Shown here one piece after another: positions 1-9,235 of a DNA stretch of 64,000 bases (positions are counted from its first letter, which is position 1; every line of letters starts with the position of its first letter). Source of the DNA: Ruminococcaceae bacterium AM07-15. Lineage in GTDB: Bacteria; Bacillota; Clostridia; Oscillospirales; Butyricicoccaceae. Location of the stretch: contig QUDE01000004.1 in the NCBI GenBank assembly GCA_003477405.1, forward strand, positions 158,176-222,175, written 5' to 3'. Under the pieces are notes generated by a model that was given only the letters and a program-made list of their open reading frames with translations, was not told the origin of the DNA and did no database searches. The position numbers and the translations under genes are program-made.

Positions 1-1556
<1,556 letters not shown>

Positions 1557-1572
<16 letters not shown>

Positions 1573-1742
1573 CTTTCATCTGGGAATGTCATTTCTTCAA
1601 TCTGTTCAGAAGGCAATAGTTTTTCTGTATGTTCCCATCTGTCTCCGTTGTAGGTAATAACCATTCGTCCCCTAATGGGAAAAGGTTCGTTGGGAATATT
1701 TATATCTGCGGCGTGTTTTTCATCAATAAATCTAATTTCCAC
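1557..1742 (-). pseudogene. N-terminal fragment of a SatA-like streptothricin acetyltransferase
   Basis: This 61-codon frame has a good ribosome site (AAGGAGT) and begins MEIRFIDEKHAADINIPNEP, continuing through GRMVITYNGDRW and EEMTFPDE. That pattern is typical of the first 55 residues of SatA/Sat4-like GNAT enzymes, which are about 170-180 residues long. The frame stops six residues after the EEMTFPDE segment, and its end overlaps the start of the following acetyltransferase gene in another frame. The acetyl-CoA binding part is gone, so it is best read as a remnant fused to the resistance segment. It may still supply promoter and ribosome-binding signals to the downstream genes. Family assignment is from pattern memory only. 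Confidence 0.6.
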
Positions 1743-1778
1743 TCCTTACACCTCACTAAATCAAATTTTTCCGTTCTC

Positions 1779-2579
1779 TTACTTTCTCCCTCGCTGCGGC
1801 TTTGGATTTTTCAGTAAATCCGATTTCTGTGCAATCTTTTTCAACCACTTCTTTTCTTCCTCTGACAGTTTCCCATAGTTCAGCTTGAGCCGCTTACAGA
1901 TAAATGCCATAGCCGCCTGCTCCGGGTCGCTGTCCTCTCTGGTGGTTTCCTCTGCGGTCTGCAAAAAATCTTCCAGTGGATTGTCCTCCGGGACACTGAA
2001 AAAATCGTCCTTGTGGGCTTCCCGCAGGTCGAAGGCTATCTTGTTTATGTCCTGCTGTATCACATAGCGGCAAAAGCTGTCGTCGTCAATGTGGGCGGCG
2101 ATAAGCTGTCGCAGCTGCGGGTCAGTCAAGCCGGGATTGTGTTGTTTCATAATCGTTGCACTCACGGCGTCCACAATGGCGTTTGCACTCTGTACCTGTT
2201 TTCCCGCCACGCCGTTCACATAGATTTCAAGGTCGGCCATGAGCCGGGGAAAATCCGGGTGGGTCGCCAGTTCACACAAAAGGGAATTGTCCACCAGCCC
2301 GCTTTTCAATAGTTCAATCATATCATCACTCAAATGCAGGTCTGCAAGATCGGCGTTTGGGTGATTTCTTGTTTGAGAACGGCCCAGCAGATAATCAACA
2401 GTCACTTCGTAAAACTTTGCCAACTCAATAAGGGCGTAATGGCTGATGTCCTTGAAGTTGTCCCCCTCATAACTCCCTAAAGCGGACTTGGAGAGGTGGG
2501 TTTTCTCCGCAAGCTGTTCCAGCGTCAGACCGCGTTCCACACGCAGGTCTTTCAATCGTTCTTGTATGGATAGTTCCAT
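1779..2579 (-). CDS. XRE-family transcriptional regulator of the mobilizable element
   Basis: A 266-residue regulator with an N-terminal XRE helix-turn-helix at about residues 3-60 (IQERLKDLRVERGLTLEQLA, then KSALGSYE) and a long C-terminal region without a recognised fold. The C-terminus ends in a basic tail. An upstream in-frame TTG/ATT extension is possible, but the ATG at 2579 has a strong AAGGGGGAG site and matches the first helix well. It lies at the edge of the recombinase/mobilization module and is divergent from it, so it probably controls element maintenance genes. This is a common companion of RepA_N/MobV cassettes in Clostridia elements. Its DNA target is not known. Confidence 0.85.
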   Translation of the reverse strand: MELSIQERLKDLRVERGLTLEQLAEKTHLSKSALGSYEGDNFKDISHYALIELAKFYEVTVDYLLGRSQTRNHPNADLADLHLSDDMIELLKSGLVDNSLLCELATHPDFPRLMADLEIYVNGVAGKQVQSANAIVDAVSATIMKQHNPGLTDPQLRQLIAAHIDDDSFCRYVIQQDINKIAFDLREAHKDDFFSVPEDNPLEDFLQTAEETTREDSDPEQAAMAFICKRLKLNYGKLSEEEKKWLKKIAQKSDLLKNPKPQRGRK

Positions 2580-2918
2580 GCGCTCCCCCTTGTCTGCAAA
2601 TATCATTTTTATTATACCACAATTCCGAAAGCGTGGAAATAGCCTGTTTTTTAGGCCAATTTCCTACCTTTCGGATATACGGGACGGGCGGTCATTTAGG
2701 TGTAGACTTAGGGTAGTTCATCGATGGACAGCACCTTGAAAACAGAATGACCGTCCGAAAAGGAATACCCCGGCTGGGGAAGCACCGCAAGGAGCCGGAC
2801 TTCGGGACATTTTGTCCCGAAGTTGCGGGGAGCGTGCCAACGCTGGAATACGCCGCAGGAATGGGGCAGGAAACCTTTTCGGGGAGAACGGCAACGGAAA
2901 GCAAAATGGAGGGAACGC
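2580..2918. promoter_or_regulatory. Divergent intergenic region with an 11-bp-arm hairpin
   Basis: This 339-base stretch separates the XRE regulator from the divergent cysteine-rich VLP gene, so it must hold both promoters. A perfect inverted repeat with arms ACTTCGGGACA and TGTCCCGAAGT and a 3-base loop lies at about 2799-2823. A leader-like sequence, CACCTTGAAAACAGAAT, near 2730 resembles ACCTTGAAAACTGAAT at about 5010 in front of the small gene at 5039. The hairpin could be an operator, an attenuator or part of a transfer or replication origin. Nothing here decides between these. Confidence 0.5.
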
Positions 2919-3332
2919 ATGAGAAATAACCTCTATAAAGACTTGCCGCCACTGGAGCGCAGGCCGGACGGTTCCCTTTACCGCATGACACCGGCGCAGA
3001 GGAAACAGGCGGCCAGCCGGATACGCCGGGAGTGCTGTTGTTGTGAGGACGGCAACTGCATTGTCCTTGACGATGGGGACACCTGCACCTGCCCGCAGAC
3101 GGTTTCTTTCTCGGTCTGCTGTAAGTGGTTCCGCTGGGCGGTCTTGCCGCTGGACGGAACGCTGGAAGCGGAGATTTTCCGGGATAAGGACTTGAAATGC
3201 TGTGCGGTTTGCGGCGGCGTGTTCGTCCCCAAATCCAACCGGGCTAAATACTGCCCGGACTGCGCCGCCAGAGTTCACAGGCGGCAGAAAACAGAAAGTG
3301 AACGGAAAAGGAGGTCTACTGTGGACAGTTAG
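2919..3332 (+). CDS. Cysteine-rich VLP protein
   Basis: A 137-residue protein of the family annotated as cysteine-rich VLP protein, a hallmark of Clostridia mobilizable elements; its function is unknown. The start chosen, MRNNLYKDLPPLERRPDG, has a GGAGGG site and is the conserved start of the family; longer in-frame readings upstream are not supported. A first cysteine cluster (ECCCCEDGNC then CTCPQ) lies at about residues 36-60. A second, zinc-ribbon-like pair (CCAVCGG and YCPDCA) is near the C-terminus, which suggests metal binding. It precedes the replication initiator and relaxase genes and probably works with them. Confidence 0.85.
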   Translation: MRNNLYKDLPPLERRPDGSLYRMTPAQRKQAASRIRRECCCCEDGNCIVLDDGDTCTCPQTVSFSVCCKWFRWAVLPLDGTLEAEIFRDKDLKCCAVCGGVFVPKSNRAKYCPDCAARVHRRQKTESERKRRSTVDS

Positions 3333-3442
3333 GAGCGGAAAAGCCTTGATTTATAAGGCTTCGCAGGCCCCAAACCGGGGCAGGTGGTATAAAGTATCGC
3401 CCGCCCCGGAAAACGGGCTTCTAACCGTCCACAAAACACGAT

Positions 3443-3838
3443 ATGACAAACACGATTTACATTCACCAGCCGGAACAGGCGTTCAGCTTCACCCGGCTCC
3501 CGAATTTTCTCTTTGAAGCCCCTACATTCAAGCCCCTGTCCAACGAGGCAAAGGTGTTGTACGCCTTTATCCTGCGCCGGACAGAGTTATCCCGCAAGAA
3601 TGGGTGGGCGGACGAGTACGGGCGGATTTACCTGTACTATCCCATCTGCGAGGTAGTTGACCTGCTCCGCTGTGGGCGGCAGAAAGCGGTAAATACCATG
3701 CGGGAACTGCAATATGCCGGACTGGTGGAGATCCAGAAGCAGGGCTGTGGAAAACCCAACCGCATTTTCCCAAAATCCTATGAAGCGGTTCCGAACACCG
3801 ACTTCAAGAAATCCCGTTCTGGTACGCCGGAGGACTGA
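3443..3838 (+). CDS. RepA_N-type replication initiator, short form
   Basis: A 131-residue protein matching the N-terminal winged-helix part of RepA_N replication initiators. Key segments are FSFTRLPNFLFEAPTFKPLS, EAKVLYAFILRRTELS and RQKAVNTMRELQYAGLVE. RepA_N proteins usually extend well beyond 200 residues. Here the frame stops after SRSGTPED, and the next 100 bases still contain repeated AAGTACGRAAACC blocks of the kind that encode the C-terminal linker, so the gene may be truncated or frameshifted. No good ribosome site is visible before the ATG. In mobilizable elements such proteins may allow replication of the excised circle. The family call is firm; functionality is not. Confidence 0.75.
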   Translation: MTNTIYIHQPEQAFSFTRLPNFLFEAPTFKPLSNEAKVLYAFILRRTELSRKNGWADEYGRIYLYYPICEVVDLLRCGRQKAVNTMRELQYAGLVEIQKQGCGKPNRIFPKSYEAVPNTDFKKSRSGTPED

Positions 3839-4021
3839 AAACCGTACCCTTGAAGTACGGAAACCGCCCCCCTAAAGTACGAAAACCGGACGGTATATAG
3901 AAATACAAAGATTAAAATGATTTATTTATATCCATTCCATTCCTATCGTATCAGAGATAATTCTGGCAGGATTTTCCCTGTGGAAAACCCAGGATAGGAA
4001 AGGAATGGGGAAAGGAGCAGA
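3839..4021. repeat. Long inverted repeat with nested hairpin before the relaxase gene
   Basis: Arms CCATTCCATTCCTATC (3932-3947) and GATAGGAAAGGAATGG (3993-4008) pair over 16 positions with one mismatch. Between them lies a second hairpin, TTTTCC-CTGT-GGAAAA (3972-3987). The right arm ends just before the AAAGGAG ribosome site of the relaxase gene. The structure could be part of the transfer origin or could control relaxase translation. No pMV158-like nick motif is seen here, unlike in the second element. Confidence 0.6.
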
Positions 4022-4966
4022 ATGGCACAACACGCAATTTTGCGGTTTGAGAAGCACAAGGGCAACCCGGCAAGGCCGCTGGAAGCCCATCACGAAAGGC
4101 AGAAAGAACAATACGCCAGTAACCCCGACATTGACACAAGCCGGAGCAAATACAATTTCCATATCGTCAAGCCGGAGGGACGCTATTACCACTTCATTCA
4201 GAGCCGTATCGAGCAGGCCGGATGCCGAACCCGCAAGGACAGCACACGGTTTGTCGATACGCTGATAACCGCCAGCCCGGAGTTTTTCAAGGGGAAATCT
4301 CCAAAGGAGATACAGGCGTTCTTCCAAAGGGCGGCAGATTTCCTCATTGGCCGGGTAGGACGGGAAAATATCGTGTCGGCGGTGGTACACATGGACGAGA
4401 AAACGCCCCACCTGCATTTGACCTTTGTTCCGCTGACAAAGGACAACCGCCTGTGTGCAAAGGAGATTATCGGCAACCGGGCAAACCTGACGAAGTGGCA
4501 GGACGATTTTCACGCCTATATGGTGGTGAAATATCCCGACTTGGAGCGTGGGGAGAGTGCCAGCAAGACAGGCCGGAAGCATATCCCCACCCGGCTTTTC
4601 AAACAGGCGGTTTCCCTCTCCAAACAGGCCAGAGCCATTGAAGCCGCCCTTGACGGCATTAACCCGCTGAACGCCGGAAAGAAAAAAGAGGAAGCCCTCT
4701 TCATGCTGAAAAAGTGGTTCCCGCAGATGGAGAACTTCTCCGGGCAGTTGAAAAAGTACAAGGTCACAATCAATGACCTGCTGGAAGAAAACAAAAAGCT
4801 GGAAGCAAGGGCAAAGGCCAGTGAGCAAGGCAAGATGAAAGACCGCATGGAACGGGCAACGCTGGAAAGCGAATTACACAATCTCCGCAATTTCGTTGAC
4901 CGTATCCCGCCGGAAGTGCTGGCGCAGGTGAAACGGCAACAGCGGCACACAGTAAAGGAAAGGTGA
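4022..4966 (+). CDS. MobV-family relaxase (Mob/Pre plasmid recombination protein)
   Basis: A 314-residue relaxase that would nick the element's transfer origin and lead the strand into a recipient with help from a conjugative machine supplied in trans. The N-terminus, MAQHAILRFEKHK, and the metal-binding three-histidine motif HMDEKTPHLHL at about residues 125-135 are diagnostic of MobV proteins. The C-terminal third is lysine/glutamate rich and predicted coiled coil, as usual. A GGAAAGGAG site precedes the ATG. No type IV secretion genes are visible, so the element is mobilizable rather than self-transmissible as far as the window shows. Confidence 0.9.
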   Translation: MAQHAILRFEKHKGNPARPLEAHHERQKEQYASNPDIDTSRSKYNFHIVKPEGRYYHFIQSRIEQAGCRTRKDSTRFVDTLITASPEFFKGKSPKEIQAFFQRAADFLIGRVGRENIVSAVVHMDEKTPHLHLTFVPLTKDNRLCAKEIIGNRANLTKWQDDFHAYMVVKYPDLERGESASKTGRKHIPTRLFKQAVSLSKQARAIEAALDGINPLNAGKKKEEALFMLKKWFPQMENFSGQLKKYKVTINDLLEENKKLEARAKASEQGKMKDRMERATLESELHNLRNFVDRIPPEVLAQVKRQQRHTVKER

Positions 4967-5038
4967 TAGATATAAGCAGAAATTTTCGCCGCCCCTGTGC
5001 GGCATTGTACCTTGAAAACTGAATATGGAGGACACTGG

Positions 5039-5233
5039 ATGGCAAAAAGCGAAAGCGATATTTTTACGCCCCGGACAGGGCAGGTCATACAAGCAGAGAA
5101 CGGCACGCAGTATTTTGTATGTGGGAACAACCGTATAAAAATCTCCGAACACTTCGCCGCAGGCGGGAAGCCCCTCGGTGATCTGATTGTAGATGTGGTG
5201 CGGCATACCGCAGAAAAAGCCGCTTCAACCTGA
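5039..5233 (+). CDS. Small conserved protein between relaxase and recombinase
   Basis: A 64-residue protein starting MAKSESDIFTPRTGQVIQA, with a TATGGAGG ribosome site. Similar short proteins occur at this position in related mobilizable elements, but no function is known. The segment NGTQYFVCGNNRIKISEHF and the C-terminal helix look like a compact single domain. A leader with an ACCTTGAAAACTGAAT block lies in front. A longer reading from 4997 lacks a ribosome site and was rejected. A role in controlling excision is a guess from position only. Confidence 0.65.
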   Translation: MAKSESDIFTPRTGQVIQAENGTQYFVCGNNRIKISEHFAAGGKPLGDLIVDVVRHTAEKAAST

Positions 5234-5253
5234 TAGCCCATCATTGATAACAC

Positions 5254-5334
5254 GCCCACGCTTATGATATAATTGCCATAGAGCAAAAGTATTGTAAGCG
5301 TGGGTTGTTTCTTTAAGAAGGAGGATTTTTAACG
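5254..5334 (+). promoter_or_regulatory. Recombinase leader with 10-bp inverted repeat and shared 19-bp motif
   Basis: The arms CCCACGCTTA (5254-5263) and TAAGCGTGGG (5295-5304) bracket a TATAAT-like hexamer (5267-5272). This suggests a promoter overlapped by a regulatory hairpin in front of the recombinase gene. The right arm is part of AAGTATTGTAAGCGTGGGT (5287-5305). That sequence recurs, inverted and with one mismatch, at 45895-45913, just inside the second mobile element. The recombinase start follows a strong AAGGAGG site. Confidence 0.55.
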
Positions 5335-6957
5335 GTGAAACAACCTTACAATACTACGATTTACAACACGGCGCTTTATATGAGATTGAGCCGGGACGAT
5401 GAAAACTATGGTGACAGCGTAAGCATTGAAACACAGCGGACAATCCTGCAACAGTACGCAAAGGAACAGGGACTTCATGTAGTCGGTGAGTATGTGGACG
5501 ATGGCTGGTCGGGGACGAACTTTGAACGCCCGGATTTTCAGCGCATGATGGACGATGTGGAAGCCGGAAAAGTAAACTGCATTGTCACGAAAGACCTTTC
5601 CCGTTTCGGGCGGGAACATGTGATGATGGACTACTATCTGGAATTTCTGTTCCCGGAAAAACGGGTGCGCTACATCGCCGTTGCGGAGAATGAGGACACA
5701 GAGAAAGGGCTTTCCGATTTTGTCCCGTTCAAAAACCTGTTCAATGAATGGTTTGCGAAAGATACAAGCCGCAAGGTAAAGGCCGCTTTCAAAGCAAAGT
5801 TTGCCACAGGACAGCGTATCGGCGCTTATGCTCCCATCGGGTACAGGAAACACCCGGAAATCAAAAACAAGCTGATAATCGACGAGGAAACCCGCTGGAT
5901 AGTGGAGAAGATTTTTGACCTCGCCATTCATGGCAGAGGGGCGGCCAGTATCACAAGAATACTGATTGCGGAAAAGGTTCCCACGCCGGGATTTATCAAC
6001 TTCCAGCGTGACGGGACTTTCGCAAACATCTATGCGGGTGCGCCAGAGGAAAAAAGCTACGCATGGACGATAGCGCAGGTCAAGAGCATTATGAAAGACG
6101 AAACCTATATCGGCCATACCATCCACTACCGGGAAACAAACATTTCCTTTAAGAACAAGCGGAGGATACGCAAGCCCCAAAGTGAATGGGTGCGGGTGGA
6201 GAACACGCAGGAGCCGATTATCAGCGAACAGGTTTTCCGGCAGGTACAGGAGCAGATAGCAAACCGCCGCAGAAAATGCAAGGACGGTACAACACAGATT
6301 TTTTCCGGATTGGTAAAATGTTCGGATTGCGGCTGGTCGTTGTCCTATGGGGAGAACAGGCAGAACAGCAAGCCTTACGGCCATTATCATTGTAGCAAGT
6401 ACGGACAGGGCACACGCCAATGCTCCATGCATTATATCCGCTATGATGTGCTTTACGCCTATGTCCTCTCCCGTCTGCAATACTGGTCGGGGCTGGTACA
6501 GCATGATGAAGAACGGCTTTTGAAGCGGCTGTTAAATGCCAATGACAAGGGACAGGCCGCCGCAAGAAAGAAGCAAGCCGCAGAGTTGAACAAAGCGGAG
6601 AAGCGGAAAGCCGAAGTCGATACCCTGTTTGCCCGGATGTATGAGGACTGGGCGGCGGGGCGTATCACAGAATACAACTTCTCTATGCTGTCCGGGAAGT
6701 ACCAGAGCGAACAGGCTGAACTGGACACAAAGATTGAACAGCTTCAATCCGCTATCGCCACTGAAAGCCAGAACGCCGCAGACGCAGAAAAATGGATTGC
6801 CTTGATGAAAGAGTGCGTCAATCCAACAGAACTGACCGCCGAACTTTTGAATACGCTGATTGAAAAAATCGTTGTCCATGAAGCGGTCAAAGGTGAGGAC
6901 GGAAGCCGGGAACAGGAGGTAGAAATCTTCTACCGCTTTATCGGCAAAATTGATTAA
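5335..6957 (+). CDS. Large serine recombinase (TnpX-like element integrase)
   Basis: A 540-residue large serine recombinase that would excise and integrate the element by strand exchange through a serine-DNA link. The resolvase domain spans about residues 10-165, with nucleophile Ser19 in YMRLSRDDE, the SIETQRTIL helix and DLSRFGREH. The recombinase domain follows. A zinc ribbon is at about residues 327-365 (CSDCGW, then CSKYG and CSMHYIRYD). A long charged coiled coil and a DUF4368-like C-terminus complete it. The start is GTG with an AAGGAGG site 8 bases ahead. It is the last gene before the element end, 27 bases from the junction near 6984, as expected for this class. Confidence 0.93.
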   Translation: MKQPYNTTIYNTALYMRLSRDDENYGDSVSIETQRTILQQYAKEQGLHVVGEYVDDGWSGTNFERPDFQRMMDDVEAGKVNCIVTKDLSRFGREHVMMDYYLEFLFPEKRVRYIAVAENEDTEKGLSDFVPFKNLFNEWFAKDTSRKVKAAFKAKFATGQRIGAYAPIGYRKHPEIKNKLIIDEETRWIVEKIFDLAIHGRGAASITRILIAEKVPTPGFINFQRDGTFANIYAGAPEEKSYAWTIAQVKSIMKDETYIGHTIHYRETNISFKNKRRIRKPQSEWVRVENTQEPIISEQVFRQVQEQIANRRRKCKDGTTQIFSGLVKCSDCGWSLSYGENRQNSKPYGHYHCSKYGQGTRQCSMHYIRYDVLYAYVLSRLQYWSGLVQHDEERLLKRLLNANDKGQAAARKKQAAELNKAEKRKAEVDTLFARMYEDWAAGRITEYNFSMLSGKYQSEQAELDTKIEQLQSAIATESQNAADAEKWIALMKECVNPTELTAELLNTLIEKIVVHEAVKGEDGSREQEVEIFYRFIGKID

Positions 6958-6984
6958 ATGACACCAATATTTTTAACTATGTGA

Positions 6985-7390
6985 TACCGGGTTGTCCGTT
7001 CCGGATGCGGATATGCTGATCTCCCTGTCGGAAGCGCTGGAAACACCGGTGAGCACATTGCTGGGGGAAACGGTGATGGAACCAGAGGCCGATGCCATCA
7101 AAGCCATCTCCGAAAAGCTGGAGATTATCAATTTGCAGCTTGCGCAGAGACAGACCATGAAAAGAAAAATTCTTCATTGGCTGTTGATTTCACTCTGTGT
7201 GGTTATCGTGGCGGTTTCTGTGGTTCTCCTCACAGCCAGCAGCCCTTATTTGGGATGGGATTATGGGGACCCGGAAATTGCTGTTGCAGGAGCGGCTTTT
7301 CACGGGTTTGAGTGGCTCTTTGTCAGGGCGGCCCCCATTATTCTGATTGCGGCAATTGTTGGCGTTTTTCTGACAAGGAAAAAAGTATAA
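6985..7390 (+). pseudogene. 3' part of an XRE-family regulator gene cut by element 1
   Basis: The frame reads TGLSVPDADMLISLSEALE, the typical end of an XRE helix-turn-helix domain, and is followed by a linker and two predicted membrane segments (about LLISLCVVIVAVSVVLL and APIILIAAIVGVFL). The first 35-40 codons of the DNA-binding domain, including its start, are absent. They are expected at the far left end of the element. A TTG at 6992 could initiate a 132-residue protein without a complete DNA-binding domain, but no ribosome site supports it. Intact relatives are membrane-anchored regulators of about 170-200 residues. The gene is very probably inactivated by insertion. Confidence 0.8.
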
Positions 7391-7458
7391 AGTATAAAAT
7401 GCTTTATTAGAATGTCACCGGACAAATGTGAGCAGGGAAAGTCGGGCAAAGACTTTAA

Positions 7459-7496
7459 AAGACCCCTCTTTGCTATTTCTAGCAAAGAGGGGTCTT
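7459..7496. terminator. Bidirectional terminator
   Basis: A perfect hairpin with 16-base arms (AAGACCCCTCTTTGCT and its complement) and a 6-base loop lies between the broken regulator gene and the convergent diguanylate cyclase gene. It is flanked by A-rich and T-containing sequence and can serve both. Confidence 0.85.
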
Positions 7497-7532
7497 GGTT
7501 TGTAGAAAAGCTGTGTGCAGCATTTCGTCTGA

Positions 7533-8930
7533 TTATATCTGATAACTCATGGCAAAACCGCATTTGCCGCTGTTTTTCACTTGATACAGCGCCTGATCCG
7601 CTTGTTTGAACACTTCGGTGTACTTGGCGCCTTTTTCGCAGCGGCAACCGCCGATGCTGATGGTCAGGCCACTGAGGGGATACTGCTGGGCCAGTGCCGA
7701 TACCTGGCGGAGAACCTCCTGAGCTTTGTCGTTCAGAATGTTATCGGAAAGGGGTTCATCTACATAGATGACGAATTCATCGCCGCCGAACCGGCCAATG
7801 CAGTCGGTTTTCCGGAAACAGGCCTGCAACACTTTTGCCACCTGGATGATGACCAGATCTCCACGATCGTGGCCATAGCTGTCATTGAGTTTTTTGAAAT
7901 TGTCCAGATCGGCCACCAGCAGTGTGCCGCCGGAGCGCTTCAGCCGCCTGCGTATCTGCTTCATCAGATAGAATTTGTTCAAAAGGCCGGTCAGGGCATC
8001 GTGGTGAAGGTGTTGTCTGTTGCGAAGGTGCCGAAGGAGGAATACCGTGGTGATGACCATGTTCAGCACATTCAGGCCAAGGCCAATGTCCATGAGGAGC
8101 ATATGGTTCTGCGAGAGCAAGTTTTCCCTGGGAATGGCAACAACCACGCTCCACCCACTGCTCATCTGACACACATAAAGATTGTAGTCTTCTTTGACAG
8201 AACCTGCATAATGAGAGATTTTATTGGAGAGATGACTGAGGATATCTTTCCGGAATGTGCCCAGCTCTGCGTATCCAACAGAATAGGCCAGTGTTTGGTT
8301 GGGATCATAAACCAGCAGCCCATAGCCATCGGCCAGCTGGGAAAAACCCATCCAGTTTTCGCTGGTGAGATATACATCCATCGCGATCACATTTTCAGGA
8401 TCGGAGAGGGCAAGAGACATGGTGAACACATTCTGGCCGGTGATGGCGTCCTGATACAGATCGGAAAACACAATGGTCCCCGGCTCCGCTTCCACTGCAT
8501 CGGTATACCAGAGTGTGGATGCAAAATCGTAATCGTCGTCGCCTTCCCATGGGGTGGCCGCAACGATACGGCCGTTCAAAACGGCATAGAGATCCAGAAC
8601 ATTATCGCCAAACCGATCGGAAATCTTTTCACAATAGGATTTCATCCATTGCTGGATCTCATCCTCAGGAGTCTGTTGATCCACCATTTCGTCCAGATAT
8701 TTGCCGGCCAGCTCCACGGAAAAGGCGTATCCATTCATCCGGGTTTCGATTTTTTCCGTTTGGGCCTGGGCCAGATAGCTGCCATCTTTGATGGAGTTTT
8801 CAATGAAGAGGCTTCTGGATTCCAAAATGAAATAGCCGAATATTACCTCAAGCACCAAAAAGATGCCAATATAAAAAAACACGCCTAACCTTTTCTTCCA
8901 TCCGGCATAGGCCTCCATCGTTTGCGTCAC
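7533..8930 (-). CDS. Membrane diguanylate cyclase with Cache-like sensor
   Basis: A 465-residue enzyme that makes the second messenger c-di-GMP from two GTP. A membrane helix at about residues 14-36 is followed by an extracytoplasmic region of some 245 residues with Cache-like features (LWYTDAVEAEPGTIVFSDLY), a second helix near 288-306 and a GGDEF domain. The active-site motif RFGGDEF is intact at about residue 380. An RxxD inhibitory site (RKTD) sits five residues before it, so feedback inhibition by c-di-GMP is likely. The Cache-type sensor suggests control by a small external ligand. The GAGAGGTGA site supports the ATG at 8930. The gene is monocistronic between two terminators. Confidence 0.92.
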   Translation of the reverse strand: MTQTMEAYAGWKKRLGVFFYIGIFLVLEVIFGYFILESRSLFIENSIKDGSYLAQAQTEKIETRMNGYAFSVELAGKYLDEMVDQQTPEDEIQQWMKSYCEKISDRFGDNVLDLYAVLNGRIVAATPWEGDDDYDFASTLWYTDAVEAEPGTIVFSDLYQDAITGQNVFTMSLALSDPENVIAMDVYLTSENWMGFSQLADGYGLLVYDPNQTLAYSVGYAELGTFRKDILSHLSNKISHYAGSVKEDYNLYVCQMSSGWSVVVAIPRENLLSQNHMLLMDIGLGLNVLNMVITTVFLLRHLRNRQHLHHDALTGLLNKFYLMKQIRRRLKRSGGTLLVADLDNFKKLNDSYGHDRGDLVIIQVAKVLQACFRKTDCIGRFGGDEFVIYVDEPLSDNILNDKAQEVLRQVSALAQQYPLSGLTISIGGCRCEKGAKYTEVFKQADQALYQVKNSGKCGFAMSYQI

Positions 8931-9235
8931 CTCTCATCAATAAAACTGGGTAGGATACAATGTGGATCGCTGAAAAGTACACAGTAGGACAGTGGTATTG
9001 GTTGGACAAGAAGAACGAGTTGTCGGGCTTGTGTTTTATCAAGAGATTTCTTGATAATAGTTTCCTTTATTTCGCAGATTTTGTCAAGGGAAAGTTTGGG
9101 TGATTTGAAGAAAATATTTGGAATATATGCGCTGGGAAATTTCTGCCCCGTCAGCGTTTTGAGAGGGAGGGAAGATGCTCATTTTAAGGGCCTTTTGATA
9201 GTATAAGGCCCCCGGCTTTTGCCGGGGGCCTATGC
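8931..9235. promoter_or_regulatory. Intergenic region with small dyad and terminator hairpin
   Basis: This stretch of about 305 bases contains the cyclase promoter region. It also has an 8-bp-arm inverted repeat (TTATCAAG at 9035-9042 and CTTGATAA at 9049-9056) that could be an operator. A strong hairpin of 11-base arms (AGGCCCCCGGC, 9206-9231), just past the stop of the MerR gene, acts as its terminator. No coding sequence is apparent. Confidence 0.6.

Noticed and set aside
3926..5286. Long minus-strand open frames opposite the relaxase and leader region
   Set aside because: They lie fully antisense to a clear MobV gene, have no ribosome sites or family features, and result from GC-rich codon shadowing.
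5329..6504. 391-codon minus-strand frame opposite the recombinase
   Set aside because: Antisense shadow of a strongly supported serine recombinase gene; the composition of the predicted protein is unnatural.
7581..8888. 435-codon plus-strand frame opposite the first diguanylate cyclase
   Set aside because: Shadow of the GGDEF gene, histidine/isoleucine rich and without any recognisable domain.
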